The notes beneath the pieces are model-generated. The model was not told where the DNA came from. It was given only the letters and a program-made list of their open reading frames with translations, and ran no database searches. Shown here piece after piece: positions 46,364 to 55,257 of a DNA stretch of 64,000 nt. Position 1 is the stretch's first letter. Every line of letters begins with the position of its first letter. This DNA is from Vreelandella glaciei (GTDB lineage Bacteria > Pseudomonadota > Gammaproteobacteria > Pseudomonadales > Halomonadaceae), in NCBI RefSeq assembly GCF_013415125.1, contig NZ_JACCDE010000005.1:1-64000 (forward strand), written 5' to 3'. The translations under genes were made by a program, and so were the position numbers.

Positions 46364-46399
46364 AAACAAAAACGGCACCGTCAGGGTGCCGTTTTTGTT
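46364..46399 (+). terminator. intrinsic terminator after valS
   Basis: A perfect stem, ACGGCACC with GGGTGCCGT, has a 4-base loop and is followed by TTTTTGTTT; the A-run before the stem makes it bidirectional. It begins about 25 bases after the valS stop. Confidence 0.9.
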
Positions 46400-46573
46400 T
46401 GGGAACGCTCTGTTGACTTTGTCAGACCACTTCAAAGTTTAGAGTGAGTTAATACAAAGCTTTTCCTCCTCCTTACACCACACCTAATCACATTTTCTTA
46501 CGAAACGTGTAAGGTTGGTACAAGAACAGCCACCAAGTGGCATCGCTGATTCAGCAACAATACGGACTGCTCT

Positions 46574-47617
46574 ATGCCGACACCAACTGTGGCGCGATTA
46601 GAGGCGCTGGCGACCGAACTTGAGCGGGCCGGGATTGCGTACCGCGAGCTTTCGCCAATGGCGGATACCGGGCTAGCTCATGACCATGTATGGGTGCATC
46701 GCAACGATGGCGATGATTGGGTGGCGCGGCTACCGAAACAGAGCCAGATGAACCTGCCGCCGGAAGCGAACCTTGCCTATCAGGCCGCCTGTTATCAGCG
46801 CTCTAGCCCTGGCGGACACACGCCTGTGCTGTATGACACCCTGCCGCCAGGCGAATCGCTGCCTCGTGGCGGGTTGTTGGTTGAGGCGATCCGCGGCCGT
46901 CTGGCCAGCCTGCCGGAAGACCTGCCTGCCATTGCAGATGCTCTTGCCAGCCTGCACCGTCAACCGCTGCCCGCTCTCGCGGCACGGGCGCCACTGCTCG
47001 CTCCTAAAAATCCGTGGCAGGCGATGGTGGATGAAGTGCGCCAGCAGGCTAACTGGCTAGGCGATGCGCAGCTTTCGAGTAAAGTGACCCAGCGGATTAA
47101 GCAGGAACTGGACTTACTTCCGCCCCGCCTAAACGATGAAACCGCGACGCTGATTAGCTTTGACACCCACCCTGGCAACTTCTTAATCCGCGACGATGGC
47201 CGCGCGGTGTTGGTGGATTTAGAGAAGTGTCGCTACGGCCTGCCGGGCATTGATCTCGCCCACACCAGCCTCTACACCTCCACTACCTGGGATGTAAACA
47301 GCCAAGCGGTGCTATCGCTGAATGACGTGATTAATTTTTACCGCCGCTGGCAAGCAGCCATGAGTGAATCACCCGATACCGACTCCCTGGTCGCCTGCCG
47401 TCGCGCTACCTGGCTGTGGTCATTAACCTGGTGCGCGAAATGGCGCGCCCAGCACCTAAACGCTAAAGATGCCCAGCAACGGGGAGAAGACTGGTCGGCA
47501 GAACTCACCGACCCTGCCGTGATTGACCACGTGCGTGACCGCGTTGAGCACTACCTCTCGCTGCCGATTATTGATCACGTCCATAGCGAGCTGCAGTGCT
47601 TGCAAGCTTCCCTATAA
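46574..47617 (+). CDS. APH-fold phosphotransferase (choline/thiamine kinase-like)
   Basis: This 347-residue aminoglycoside-phosphotransferase/choline-kinase-fold protein carries SFDTHPGNFLI (Asp197, His199, Asn202), corresponding to the catalytic HxDxxxxN loop with the first His replaced by Phe-Asp. VDLEK (Asp215) is the metal-binding DxD/E position. The N-lobe has HVWVHRNDGDDWVARLPKQ. A small-molecule kinase role is likely; the substrate is unknown. The gene lies directly upstream of a YnjBCD/ThiBPQ-like transporter, so it may phosphorylate the imported solute, which is inference. It is not expected to be a drug-resistance enzyme. Confidence 0.78.
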   Translation: MPTPTVARLEALATELERAGIAYRELSPMADTGLAHDHVWVHRNDGDDWVARLPKQSQMNLPPEANLAYQAACYQRSSPGGHTPVLYDTLPPGESLPRGGLLVEAIRGRLASLPEDLPAIADALASLHRQPLPALAARAPLLAPKNPWQAMVDEVRQQANWLGDAQLSSKVTQRIKQELDLLPPRLNDETATLISFDTHPGNFLIRDDGRAVLVDLEKCRYGLPGIDLAHTSLYTSTTWDVNSQAVLSLNDVINFYRRWQAAMSESPDTDSLVACRRATWLWSLTWCAKWRAQHLNAKDAQQRGEDWSAELTDPAVIDHVRDRVEHYLSLPIIDHVHSELQCLQASL

Positions 47618-47647
47618 CGTTTGTGCTTCCTACCCAAGAGATATGCG

Positions 47648-48868
47648 ATGCCGATTAACCGTCACCCTATACGCTTCACGATCGCCACCACGCTGTTAGG
47701 CCTTGCGCTTCCTGCCATGGCCAACCCTGATCCGGACGACTGGCAAAGCGTCGTGGCACAAGCCGAAGGCCAAACCGTTTACTGGAATGCCTGGGGGGGT
47801 GATACGCGCACCAACCGTTATATTGACTGGGTGGCGGAGCAAATGCAGGCCCAGTACGGCGTCGATGTGGAGCACGTTAAGCTGGACGATACCGGCAGCG
47901 CGGTGGCGCGGGTGCTAGGCGAAAAGCAGGCAGGTAACCACGACGAGGGCAGTATTGATCTGATTTGGATCAACGGCGAGAACTTCGCAGCCATGCGCGA
48001 CAACGATCTGCTGTTCGGCCCCTTCGCCGAGGCGCTGCCCCATTTTGCGCTCACCAACGCCGACGAAAACCCCGAGGTTGTCACCGACTTCACACTGCCT
48101 ACCGAAGGCTACGAGTCGCCCTGGGGAAAAGCGCAAATCACCTTCTATTACGACAGCGCCCAAACCGAGACTCCCCCCAAGGATATACAGTCGCTACTCG
48201 CCTGGGCTCGAGCCAACCCGGGCCAGTTTAGTTATCCACGTATTCCCGACTTCACCGGGAGCACCTTTTTGAAACAAGCACTGATCGAGCTTACCGAGCA
48301 GGATGAGGCGCTTTACCAGCCGCTCTCAGAGAGCGATTTCGAGACCGTGACAGAACCGCTGTGGACCTATTTAGATGCGCTGCACCCGCACCTATGGCGC
48401 AGCGGGCGCAGCTTTCCCGACTCCGGCCCCCACTTGCGTACATTGATGAGCGATGGTGAGCTAAGTCTAGCGTTTTCTTTCTACCCCACTGATGCTGCCG
48501 TGGCGGTCATGGAGTATGAATTACCCGATAGCGTGCGCAGCTATGTGCTGGAAGGCGGCACCCTGGGTAACGTCCACTTTGTGGCAATTCCCTATAACTC
48601 ACCGCATAAAGCTGGGGCCATGGTGCTCGCCAACTATCTACTTTCAACGGAAGCCCAGGCCGAAAAACAGTCGTTAGCGATGTGGGGCGACCACAGCGTG
48701 CTGGATATCAACCAGCTAGACACTGACGCCCAAGCGCTGTTTGAGCAGGGAGATCGTCACCCTTCAGAACTACCCGCGGACGCGCTGTCTAACACCCTAC
48801 CCGAACCGCACCCCAGCTGGATGACCGCCCTGCAAGATGCCTGGCTTGAGCGTTACGGCGTTAACTAG
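47648..48868 (+). CDS. ynjB: ABC transporter substrate-binding protein (YnjB-like)
   Basis: This 406-residue periplasmic binding protein is of the YnjB family, related to thiamine- and iron-type binding proteins. A signal peptide ends near PAMA (residues 21-24). Typical blocks are VYWNAWGGDTRTNRYIDWVA, DLIWINGENFAAM, GTLGNVHFVAIPYNSPHKAG and MVLANYLLSTEAQAEKQ. ATG at 47648 is preferred because it opens a normal signal peptide and has AAGAG upstream; an in-frame TTG at 47621 is less likely. It lies between the kinase-like gene and the permease, 3 bases before the latter. Confidence 0.87.
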   Translation: MPINRHPIRFTIATTLLGLALPAMANPDPDDWQSVVAQAEGQTVYWNAWGGDTRTNRYIDWVAEQMQAQYGVDVEHVKLDDTGSAVARVLGEKQAGNHDEGSIDLIWINGENFAAMRDNDLLFGPFAEALPHFALTNADENPEVVTDFTLPTEGYESPWGKAQITFYYDSAQTETPPKDIQSLLAWARANPGQFSYPRIPDFTGSTFLKQALIELTEQDEALYQPLSESDFETVTEPLWTYLDALHPHLWRSGRSFPDSGPHLRTLMSDGELSLAFSFYPTDAAVAVMEYELPDSVRSYVLEGGTLGNVHFVAIPYNSPHKAGAMVLANYLLSTEAQAEKQSLAMWGDHSVLDINQLDTDAQALFEQGDRHPSELPADALSNTLPEPHPSWMTALQDAWLERYGVN

Positions 48869-48871
48869 ACC

Positions 48872-50545
48872 ATGCTGCGACTGGCCCCGGCGCTCATCAT
48901 TGCCCTGCTAGTACTGCCGGTAGCCGCAGGGCTACTGATGGTGCTGCTGCCAGCATTTGGCTACTTGCCCGCGCTAGGCGGACATGGCGGTAGTTTAGCC
49001 CCCTGGCAGATGCTGTTCGCCCAGCCGGGGCTTTGGCGTTCGGTGGCGGTGAGCTTTACCAGCGGGTTAGTCAGCGCAGCCATAGCGCTGGTTATTGTGG
49101 TGCTGTTTTTGGCCGCCAGCCGGGGCACATGGCTAGACCGCAGCATTCGGCGGCTGGTTTCGCCTCTACTCGCCATCCCCCATGCCGCTATCGCGTTTGG
49201 ATTTGCCTTTCTGATTGCCCCTTCGGGCTTGTTGGCGCGGCTCATATCGCCATCGCTAACCGGCTGGGAGCGCCCGCCGGATGCGCTGATCATCAACGAT
49301 CCTTGGGGGCTTTCCCTGATCGCGGGGCTGGTGCTAAAAGAAGTGCCGTTCCTACTGCTAATGAGCCTGGCAGCGCTGCCGCAGCTAGTGCCTGAAAAGC
49401 GCTTAATGCTGGCGCGATCACTGGGCTATTCACCTACCATTGCGTGGTTAAAAACCGTGCTGCCTTCGCTCTACCCGCTGATTCGCCTGCCCGTGTATGC
49501 GGTGATCGCCTACGCCACCTCGGTCGTCGATATGGCGCTGATTCTCGGCCCGACCTTGCCTCCCACGCTGAGCGTGTCTATCTTGCGCTGGTTCAACGAC
49601 CCCGATATTAGCCACCGCTTTATGGCCTCGGCGGCGGCAGTACTACAACTGGGGGTCACCATCGCCGCGCTGCTCTGCTGGTGGCTACTGGAACAACTGA
49701 CCCGCCTGCTGGCGCGAGGCTGGCTGACCAATGGCAGCCGCCAGCGAGGTGAAATCGCCCTGCGCGTAGTGGGCCGCTCGGCGTTACTATTTGCAAGTAT
49801 CACGGCGCTGGCGGCCTTGGTCGGGTTGGGGCTATTTTCGCTGGCCGGTTTTTGGCGTTTTCCTGAGCTGTTACCGCAGATGCTAACGCTGGATCACTGG
49901 CAACGCAGCGGCCCTATGCTGGTCACACCGCTTGTCAATACCGCGCTGATTGGGCTGATTTCAACGACGCTGGCCACGGCGCTGGTGTTAACGACGCTGG
50001 AAAACGAGCATCGCCAGCACATTCAACCGAGGCGCGCACTATGGCTGCTCTATCTACCGCTACTGGTGCCGCAAATTGCCTTTCTGTTTGGTCTGATTGT
50101 GGCAGCGGAGAGTTTGGGCGTTCGCCCCCAACTAGGCTTGGTGATCGCAGGTCACCTGCTGTTTGTGCTGCCTTATGTCTATCTATCATTAGCCGAGGCG
50201 TATCGTCGCCTGGATCCACGCTGGCTACAGGTAGCGCGCTCCCTGGGTGTGTCACGCAGTGCTGCATTTTGGAAAGTGCGCCTCCCGCTACTATTAGCGC
50301 CGCTATTAACGGCCTTTGCGGTGGGCCTGGCGGTAAGTATTGGCCAATACTTACCCACCCAACTGCTGGGAGCCGGGCGTGTCACTACGGTAACGACCGA
50401 GGCGGTGGCGCTTGCCGCAGGCAGTAACCGACGCTTAATCGGCGTTTGGGCATTAGTGCAGGCGGGCCTGCCACTGATCGGCTTTATGCTTGCTCTGGGG
50501 CTGCCCCGCTTATTGGGCTCCCACCGCCGTGAACTGGCTACCTAA
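48872..50545 (+). CDS. ynjC: ABC transporter permease (YnjC-like, duplicated)
   Basis: This 557-residue permease has two fused BPD_transp_1 domains, as in YnjC and ThiP, and about 12 hydrophobic segments. Each half shows a coupling-loop-like motif: KRLMLARSLGYSPTIAWLKT in the first half (about residues 175-194) and RWLQVARSLGVSRSAAFWKV in the second (about 453-472). It works with the YnjB-like binding protein and the YnjD-like ATPase next to it. The transported solute is unknown. Starts 3 bases after the binding-protein gene. Confidence 0.88.
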   Translation: MLRLAPALIIALLVLPVAAGLLMVLLPAFGYLPALGGHGGSLAPWQMLFAQPGLWRSVAVSFTSGLVSAAIALVIVVLFLAASRGTWLDRSIRRLVSPLLAIPHAAIAFGFAFLIAPSGLLARLISPSLTGWERPPDALIINDPWGLSLIAGLVLKEVPFLLLMSLAALPQLVPEKRLMLARSLGYSPTIAWLKTVLPSLYPLIRLPVYAVIAYATSVVDMALILGPTLPPTLSVSILRWFNDPDISHRFMASAAAVLQLGVTIAALLCWWLLEQLTRLLARGWLTNGSRQRGEIALRVVGRSALLFASITALAALVGLGLFSLAGFWRFPELLPQMLTLDHWQRSGPMLVTPLVNTALIGLISTTLATALVLTTLENEHRQHIQPRRALWLLYLPLLVPQIAFLFGLIVAAESLGVRPQLGLVIAGHLLFVLPYVYLSLAEAYRRLDPRWLQVARSLGVSRSAAFWKVRLPLLLAPLLTAFAVGLAVSIGQYLPTQLLGAGRVTTVTTEAVALAAGSNRRLIGVWALVQAGLPLIGFMLALGLPRLLGSHRRELAT

Positions 50546-50555
50546 GAGGGACATT

Positions 50556-51194
50556 GTGACAGTTTATTTCAGCGCGTCGCTGCGCCTTGAGCAGATTAGC
50601 ATCGCCCTTGCGGGCCGCGAGTTACTGGCAGTGGATGCCACCATAGTCCCTGGCGAGGTGCTCACCGTAATGGGTCCATCGGGCTCAGGAAAATCGACCC
50701 TGCTGGCGTATATTGCGGGCTTTATTACTCGAGATTTTAGCGCCAGTGGCGGCGTATGGCTGGGCGAGCAAGACCTGCTAAGCCTCCCCGCTGAAAAGCG
50801 CGGCATCGGGCTTTTGTTTCAGGATCCGCTGCTGTTTCCGCACCTAAGCGTGGGCGGCAATTTGCGTTTTGGGCTACCTCGCCATATTCAAGATAAACAC
50901 CAACAGGTCACCCAAGCGCTTAAACAAGTGGGGCTGGCAGGCTTTGAAGCGCGCGGCCCCGCCACCCTTTCTGGCGGCCAGCAGGCTCGCGTGGCATTGA
51001 TGCGCCTGCTGCTCTCCAAGCCGCGCGCCGTGCTGCTGGACGAGCCGTTTTCCAAGCTGGATACGGCACTGCGCCAGGAAATGCGCACCCTCGTGTTTAA
51101 CCAACTGCGCGACGCAGGCCTGCCTGCACTGCTGGTCACCCACGACCTCGCAGATGCCAAGGCAGCAGGAGGGCCTGTGCTTGAACTCGGTTGA
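50556..51194 (+). CDS. ynjD: ABC transporter ATP-binding protein (YnjD-like)
   Basis: This 212-residue ATPase has Walker A GPSGSGKST, Q-loop LLFQDPLLFPHL, signature LSGGQQARVALMRLL, Walker B VLLDEPFSKLD and switch His in VTHDLADAK. It has no C-terminal regulatory domain, as in YnjD and ThiQ. The GTG at 50556 is chosen because AGAGGG lies five bases upstream; an ATG at 50490 would overlap the permease by 56 bases. The stop overlaps the next gene's start region. Confidence 0.88.
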   Translation: MTVYFSASLRLEQISIALAGRELLAVDATIVPGEVLTVMGPSGSGKSTLLAYIAGFITRDFSASGGVWLGEQDLLSLPAEKRGIGLLFQDPLLFPHLSVGGNLRFGLPRHIQDKHQQVTQALKQVGLAGFEARGPATLSGGQQARVALMRLLLSKPRAVLLDEPFSKLDTALRQEMRTLVFNQLRDAGLPALLVTHDLADAKAAGGPVLELG

Positions 51195-51903
51195 AAACTC
51201 GATTGAAAAGGCACCTCAACTCAGCATCGTGATACCGGTACTTAACGAGGCAGCCGGTATTGAGGCAACACTGTTGCCGCTACAGTTACTACGCGCTCAG
51301 CGCCTTTCGGCACTGGTCGAAGTCATTGTGGTCGATGGCGGCAGTGGCGACAGCAGCGTTCGCATCGCCACACCCCTGGCTGACCGCGTGCTCGGCAGCT
51401 CATCCGGCCGAGGTGAACAAATGAACCTGGGCGCGCAGCATGCCCGAGCGCCTGCGCTGCTGTTTCTGCATGCGGATACTCAACTGCCCGATGGTGCCGT
51501 TGAACAGATAACACGGGGGCTTAACCGCCACGCCTGGGGGCGCTTTGCTATTCAGCTTTCAGGCCGCAGCCGCTGGCTGCCCGTGGTGAGCTGGATGATG
51601 AATCAGCGCTCGCGACTGACCGGGATGGCCACCGGCGACCAGGGAATCTTTGTCCGCACCAGCGCCTTCAGGGCCGTCGGTGGTTTTCCCGAACAGCCAC
51701 TGATGGAAGATATTGAACTGTCTAAACGGCTTAAACAGGTATCGCGCCCCGCCTGCCTAACGGCGAAAGTGATAAGCTCGGGCAGGCGCTGGGATGAGTT
51801 CGGCGCTTGGAAAACCATCCGCCTGATGTGGCGACTGCGCTATCGCTACTGGCGCGGCGTGAGCGCAACCCAACTCGCCAAGGAGTATCGCGATGCCCGC
51901 TGA
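51181..51903 (+). CDS. TIGR04283 family glycosyltransferase 2
   Basis: This protein of about 240 residues is a GT-A glycosyltransferase of the TIGR04283 group. LSIVIPVLNEAAGIEATLLP and VIVVDGGSGDSS form the nucleotide-sugar site. The DxD-like LFLHADTQLP, the GDQGIFVRTSAF and the MEDIELSKRLK motif complete the fold. The start is uncertain: TTG at 51181 has AGGAGGG seven bases upstream, while an ATG at 51154 lies inside ynjD. It overlaps the next gene by 11 bases. The acceptor is unknown; 'arsenosugar biosynthesis' is a name attached to this family in databases and is not shown for this protein. Confidence 0.83.
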   Translation: MNSVENSIEKAPQLSIVIPVLNEAAGIEATLLPLQLLRAQRLSALVEVIVVDGGSGDSSVRIATPLADRVLGSSSGRGEQMNLGAQHARAPALLFLHADTQLPDGAVEQITRGLNRHAWGRFAIQLSGRSRWLPVVSWMMNQRSRLTGMATGDQGIFVRTSAFRAVGGFPEQPLMEDIELSKRLKQVSRPACLTAKVISSGRRWDEFGAWKTIRLMWRLRYRYWRGVSATQLAKEYRDAR

Positions 51904-52507
51904 AACGCCCCACCTGCACCTGCTCGCCAAAGCACCGCTGGCGGGGCAGGCCAAAACGCGCTTGGCCCCCCTGCTAGGTTTAGAAGGGGCTGCCTGTGCC
52001 CACGCGGAGCTGGTTCGTCACTGCGCCGCCAGCGCTTGCAAAGCGCTGCCTGCTGAAAACGTCACGCTATGGACGGCGCTGGATCACGTACACCCGCTGT
52101 TTATCGAGCTTCGCGAAGCCTTTGGTGTGGCGCTAAGCGCTCAACCAGAGGGTGATTTAGGCGCAAGGGTTCGCTATGCCCTGAACAGTACGCCAGGGCC
52201 CGCCATGCTGATGGGCAGTGACTGCCCAAGCATCACCAGCACACTGATCACTGCCTGCGCGCAGCAACTGGCCCGTTTTGATGTGGTGCTGTTACCCGCC
52301 GAAGATGGCGGCTACGGCCTTGTGGGCACCCGGCAAGACTATCCCGCACTGTTTGAAGACATTCCATGGGGTACTAAAAGCGTACTGAGCATCACTAAAC
52401 AGCGCATTAGACAACTGGGGCTGAGCGCCGCCTACCCCGAAACCATTTGGGATGTGGATCGCCCAGAAGACTGGCAGCGCTGGAAAAGTGCTCCCATATC
52501 AGTGTAA
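51893..52507 (+). CDS. TIGR04282 / DUF2064 family transferase
   Basis: This 204-residue nucleotidyl/glycosyl-transferase-like protein has LHLLAKAPLAGQAKTRLAPL (residues 6-25), LMGSDCPSI as the metal/nucleotide loop, LLPAEDGGYGLVGT and the end block DVDRPEDW, all hallmarks of DUF2064. It is usually found beside TIGR04283 glycosyltransferases, as here, so the two likely work in one pathway. The product is unknown. It starts 11 bases inside the end of the preceding gene. Confidence 0.85.
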   Translation: MPAETPHLHLLAKAPLAGQAKTRLAPLLGLEGAACAHAELVRHCAASACKALPAENVTLWTALDHVHPLFIELREAFGVALSAQPEGDLGARVRYALNSTPGPAMLMGSDCPSITSTLITACAQQLARFDVVLLPAEDGGYGLVGTRQDYPALFEDIPWGTKSVLSITKQRIRQLGLSAAYPETIWDVDRPEDWQRWKSAPISV

Positions 52508-52573
52508 GGAAACGGGCGACCCTTTCACAAAGTCACCACCAATACTGACCTTATTAGCGCTGGAGCTTTTATT

Positions 52574-54718
52574 GTGACCCGACAACGTTTGATGATTACA
52601 GCGCTACTGATCACTGCCATTGGCGTGTTTTTCCTCAGCGGCGCCCACCAATGGTTCACCCTGGAAACCCTAAAGACGTACCAAAGCGACTTTCAAGCAG
52701 CGTTTAACCAATACCCGTGGCAGGTGGCGGGCGCCTTCTTTGCCGTTTATGTCGTGATGACGGCCCTTTCACTGCCTGGAGCCACGCTATTAACCCTGCT
52801 AGGTGGAGCTCTGTTTGGGCTTGGCTGGGGGCTGTTGATTATCTCCTTCGCCAGCACCATGGGCGCCACCCTGGCCTTTTTACTCTCGCGCTGTCTATTC
52901 CGTAACCCTATCGAAAAGCGATTTCCCCGCCAGTTCGCAGCCGTGAATCGCGGTGTTGAGCGGGACGGTGCCCTTTACCTATTCACCCTGCGTTTGGTGC
53001 CGGTGTTTCCATTTTTCATGATCAATCTGGTCATGGGCCTGACGCGGATCAAGACCGTCACCTTTTACTGGGTAAGCCAGGTCGCCATGCTGCCCGGTAC
53101 CGCTATTTATGTGAATGCGGGTGGGCAGTTGGGTGACTTGGAGAGTTTGGGAGGCATCCTCTCACCCACGCTTATCGCCTCGTTTTTGCTGCTGGCCATC
53201 TTCCCCTGGATCGCCCGGCGCATTGTGCTGCTGGTGCAACAGCGCAAGACATATAAAGGTTTTACCCGACCCGCCCACTTTGACTACGACCTTGTGGTCA
53301 TTGGGGGCGGTTCGGCGGGGCTGGTCACCAGCTATATCGCCAGTGCCGTAAAAGCCAAGGTGGCGCTGGTGGAAAAACATAAAATGGGCGGCGACTGTCT
53401 GAACACCGGCTGCGTGCCCTCCAAAGCGTTGATTCGCGCTGCCCGTGCCGCCCATGAAATACGAACTGCCCACCGCTTCGGGGTGACCGCCAGCGAGCCA
53501 GAGATCGACTTTGCCAAGGTAATGGGCCACGTCAAACAGGCGATTAGCGATATCGAACCCCACGACAGCGTGGAGCGCTATAGTGGCTTGGGCGTTGAGG
53601 TCTACCAGGAGCACGCTAAACTCACTTCGCCATGGGAAGTTCAGGTCGGCGATAAAACCCTGACCGTCCGCCATATTGTGCTGGCAACCGGCGCACGGCC
53701 CCGGGTGCCCTCGCTGCCAGGTATGGAGAGCGCCCCTGTTTTAACGTCCGAAAACCTCTGGTCGCTGACCGAGCTGCCCAAACACTTAGTGGTACTGGGT
53801 GGCGGGGCCATTGGCTGTGAGCTGAGTCAGAGCTTCGCCCGTTTGGGCAGTCAGGTTACGCTGGTGGAAGGGCTTTCCCAACTACTGAATCGTGAGGATC
53901 AAGAGGTTAGTGAGCTGGCTGAAAGCACTTTGGCTGACGAAGGTGTGATGGTAATGACCGACGCCACAGCGCTGGAAGTTCTTAACGAGGATGGCGGCTA
54001 TCAGCTAGCGGTGGAGCAACATGGCGAGCGCAAATTACTCTCCTTTGACTATTTGCTGGTGAGCGTGGGTCGCCAGGCCAATATTGAGGGCTTAGGGCTA
54101 GAAGCGCTGGGGATCACGACCACCCAAGCAGGCACTCTTGAACTTAACGAGCGACTGCAAACCCGCCTACCCAATATCTGGGCCTGTGGTGATTTAGCCG
54201 GGCCTTATCAGCTTACCCACGCTGCCGCGCACCAGGCGTGGCATGCGGCAGTCAATGCCCTGTTCGGCGAACTGAAAAGCTTCTCAGTGGACTACCGCTA
54301 TATGCCTGCAGTCACCTATATGCAGCCGGAAGTCGCCAGAGTTGGGCTGAATGAAAAGGAGGCCAAAGCACAAGGTATTGCCTTTGAGATCACCCGCTAC
54401 GCCATGAGCGAAAGTGACCGCGCCATTGCCGAAGGTGCGACCCATGGCTTTATCAAGGTACTTACCGTGCCTGGCAAAGACAAAATCCTGGGCGCCACTA
54501 TCGTTGCCGAAAACGCTGGCGAGTGGCTAGGCGAATTGACCATCGCCATGAAGCACGGCTTGGGCCTCAACAAGCTGTTGGGCACCATTCACCCCTACCC
54601 AACACTGTGCGAAGCGGCCAAGGCCACGGCGGGCGTATGGAAAAACGCTCATAAGCCCGAGCGGGTACTGGCACTATTGAAGCGCTACTTCAATTGGCGG
54701 CGCGGTGATAAAGTTTAA
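52574..54718 (+). CDS. TVP38/VTT membrane domain fused to mercuric-reductase-like FAD oxidoreductase
   Basis: This 714-residue fusion protein has a TVP38/DedA-type VTT membrane domain at residues 1-225, with the motif LSLPGATLLTLLGGALFG (65-82) and the family segment LRLVPVFPFFMINLVMG. A class I pyridine-nucleotide disulfide oxidoreductase follows from about residue 237. It shows FAD motif VVIGGGSAGL (241-250) and redox pair Cys275/Cys280 in GGDCLNTGCVPSK. NAD(P)-binding VVLGGGAIGCELSQSFA and the C-terminal HPYPTLCE with His-Glu pair complete it. There is no N-terminal mercury-binding domain and no C-terminal Cys pair, so mercury reduction is not supported. It is a membrane-tethered thiol-disulfide or electron-transfer enzyme. 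GTG start. Confidence 0.87.
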   Translation: MTRQRLMITALLITAIGVFFLSGAHQWFTLETLKTYQSDFQAAFNQYPWQVAGAFFAVYVVMTALSLPGATLLTLLGGALFGLGWGLLIISFASTMGATLAFLLSRCLFRNPIEKRFPRQFAAVNRGVERDGALYLFTLRLVPVFPFFMINLVMGLTRIKTVTFYWVSQVAMLPGTAIYVNAGGQLGDLESLGGILSPTLIASFLLLAIFPWIARRIVLLVQQRKTYKGFTRPAHFDYDLVVIGGGSAGLVTSYIASAVKAKVALVEKHKMGGDCLNTGCVPSKALIRAARAAHEIRTAHRFGVTASEPEIDFAKVMGHVKQAISDIEPHDSVERYSGLGVEVYQEHAKLTSPWEVQVGDKTLTVRHIVLATGARPRVPSLPGMESAPVLTSENLWSLTELPKHLVVLGGGAIGCELSQSFARLGSQVTLVEGLSQLLNREDQEVSELAESTLADEGVMVMTDATALEVLNEDGGYQLAVEQHGERKLLSFDYLLVSVGRQANIEGLGLEALGITTTQAGTLELNERLQTRLPNIWACGDLAGPYQLTHAAAHQAWHAAVNALFGELKSFSVDYRYMPAVTYMQPEVARVGLNEKEAKAQGIAFEITRYAMSESDRAIAEGATHGFIKVLTVPGKDKILGATIVAENAGEWLGELTIAMKHGLGLNKLLGTIHPYPTLCEAAKATAGVWKNAHKPERVLALLKRYFNWRRGDKV

Positions 54719-55119
54719 CAGCCGTCTTTCGGTGGATGTGCTTTAGCAAATGTTTCGATGATGTCGCGCACGACCTTTTTCTGCGCGGCAGGCAGCCCCC
54801 GATACAGTAAAAGAACCTGCCACTCGTCACTTGAAGATGAAACCTCCCAGGTTGGCGTTGGCTCACTGACACTATTATAAGCGCTGTCGCCATAACGCAA
54901 TTGGTGCGGATCCACTAGCAGCCAGCGTGCTAATACCTGAAGCTTGTCCTGACTGGGGATTGAGTCACCTCGTAACCACCGCCTTACGGCCTGAAATGTA
55001 ATCGGCTTTCCCCAGTAGCGCAGGTTAAATTCCCGCTCAAGCACCGATGGTCGCGCTTCGTAGCCGGCTGCTTCGAGTGCTGACTTCAGACGCTCAGCGA
55101 ACATGATTTTTTCATTCAT
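54715..55119 (-). CDS. phage-repressor-like HTH regulator
   Basis: This protein of about 134 residues has an N-terminal helix-turn-helix. AERLKSALEAAGYEARPSVL and the recognition part GKPITFQAVRRWLRGDSIPS resemble XRE/C1-like 'KilA/CI' HTH proteins that begin with RLK.AL and bear NLRYWGKPIT. The rest (residues 75-134) is a short low-similarity tail rich in Ser/Glu. ATG at 55119 is preferred because a GGCGG-type site precedes it and the HTH then starts normally; an ATG at 55167 is less likely. It diverges from the diguanylate cyclase gene across a gap holding palindromes, so it probably regulates itself and perhaps that gene. It overlaps the oxidoreductase gene by four bases at the 3' ends. 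Confidence 0.7.
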   Translation of the reverse strand: MNEKIMFAERLKSALEAAGYEARPSVLEREFNLRYWGKPITFQAVRRWLRGDSIPSQDKLQVLARWLLVDPHQLRYGDSAYNSVSEPTPTWEVSSSSDEWQVLLLYRGLPAAQKKVVRDIIETFAKAHPPKDGC

Positions 55120-55139
55120 GCCGCCAATGTGAAGCGATT

Positions 55140-55229
55140 GTTCAATAATAGTTGAATAACAGTTCACCTTTTGATTGAATCATTAATTCAATTTCGAGTT
55201 TTCGCTTAGGCGAGTTGCTATGCTAAGCG
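55140..55229. promoter_or_regulatory. palindrome cluster in HTH / GGDEF divergent gap
   Basis: Three inverted repeats crowd the 138-base gap. TTCAA/TTGAA with a 6-base spacer is at 55141-55156. ATTGAAT/ATTCAAT with a 5-base spacer is at 55174-55192. CGCTTAG/CTAAGCG with a 13-base spacer is at 55203-55229. The first two share the half-site TTGAA and their centres are about 35 bases apart, which suits binding by the dimeric HTH protein encoded next door. Confidence 0.5.
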
Positions 55230-55257
55230 CTGAGATGCGGCGCTTGAGGAGTCATTC

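Noticed and set aside
52574-54718. Mercuric reductase (merA) call
   Set aside because: The N-terminal HMA domain and C-terminal Cys pair of MerA are missing and no other mer genes are present.
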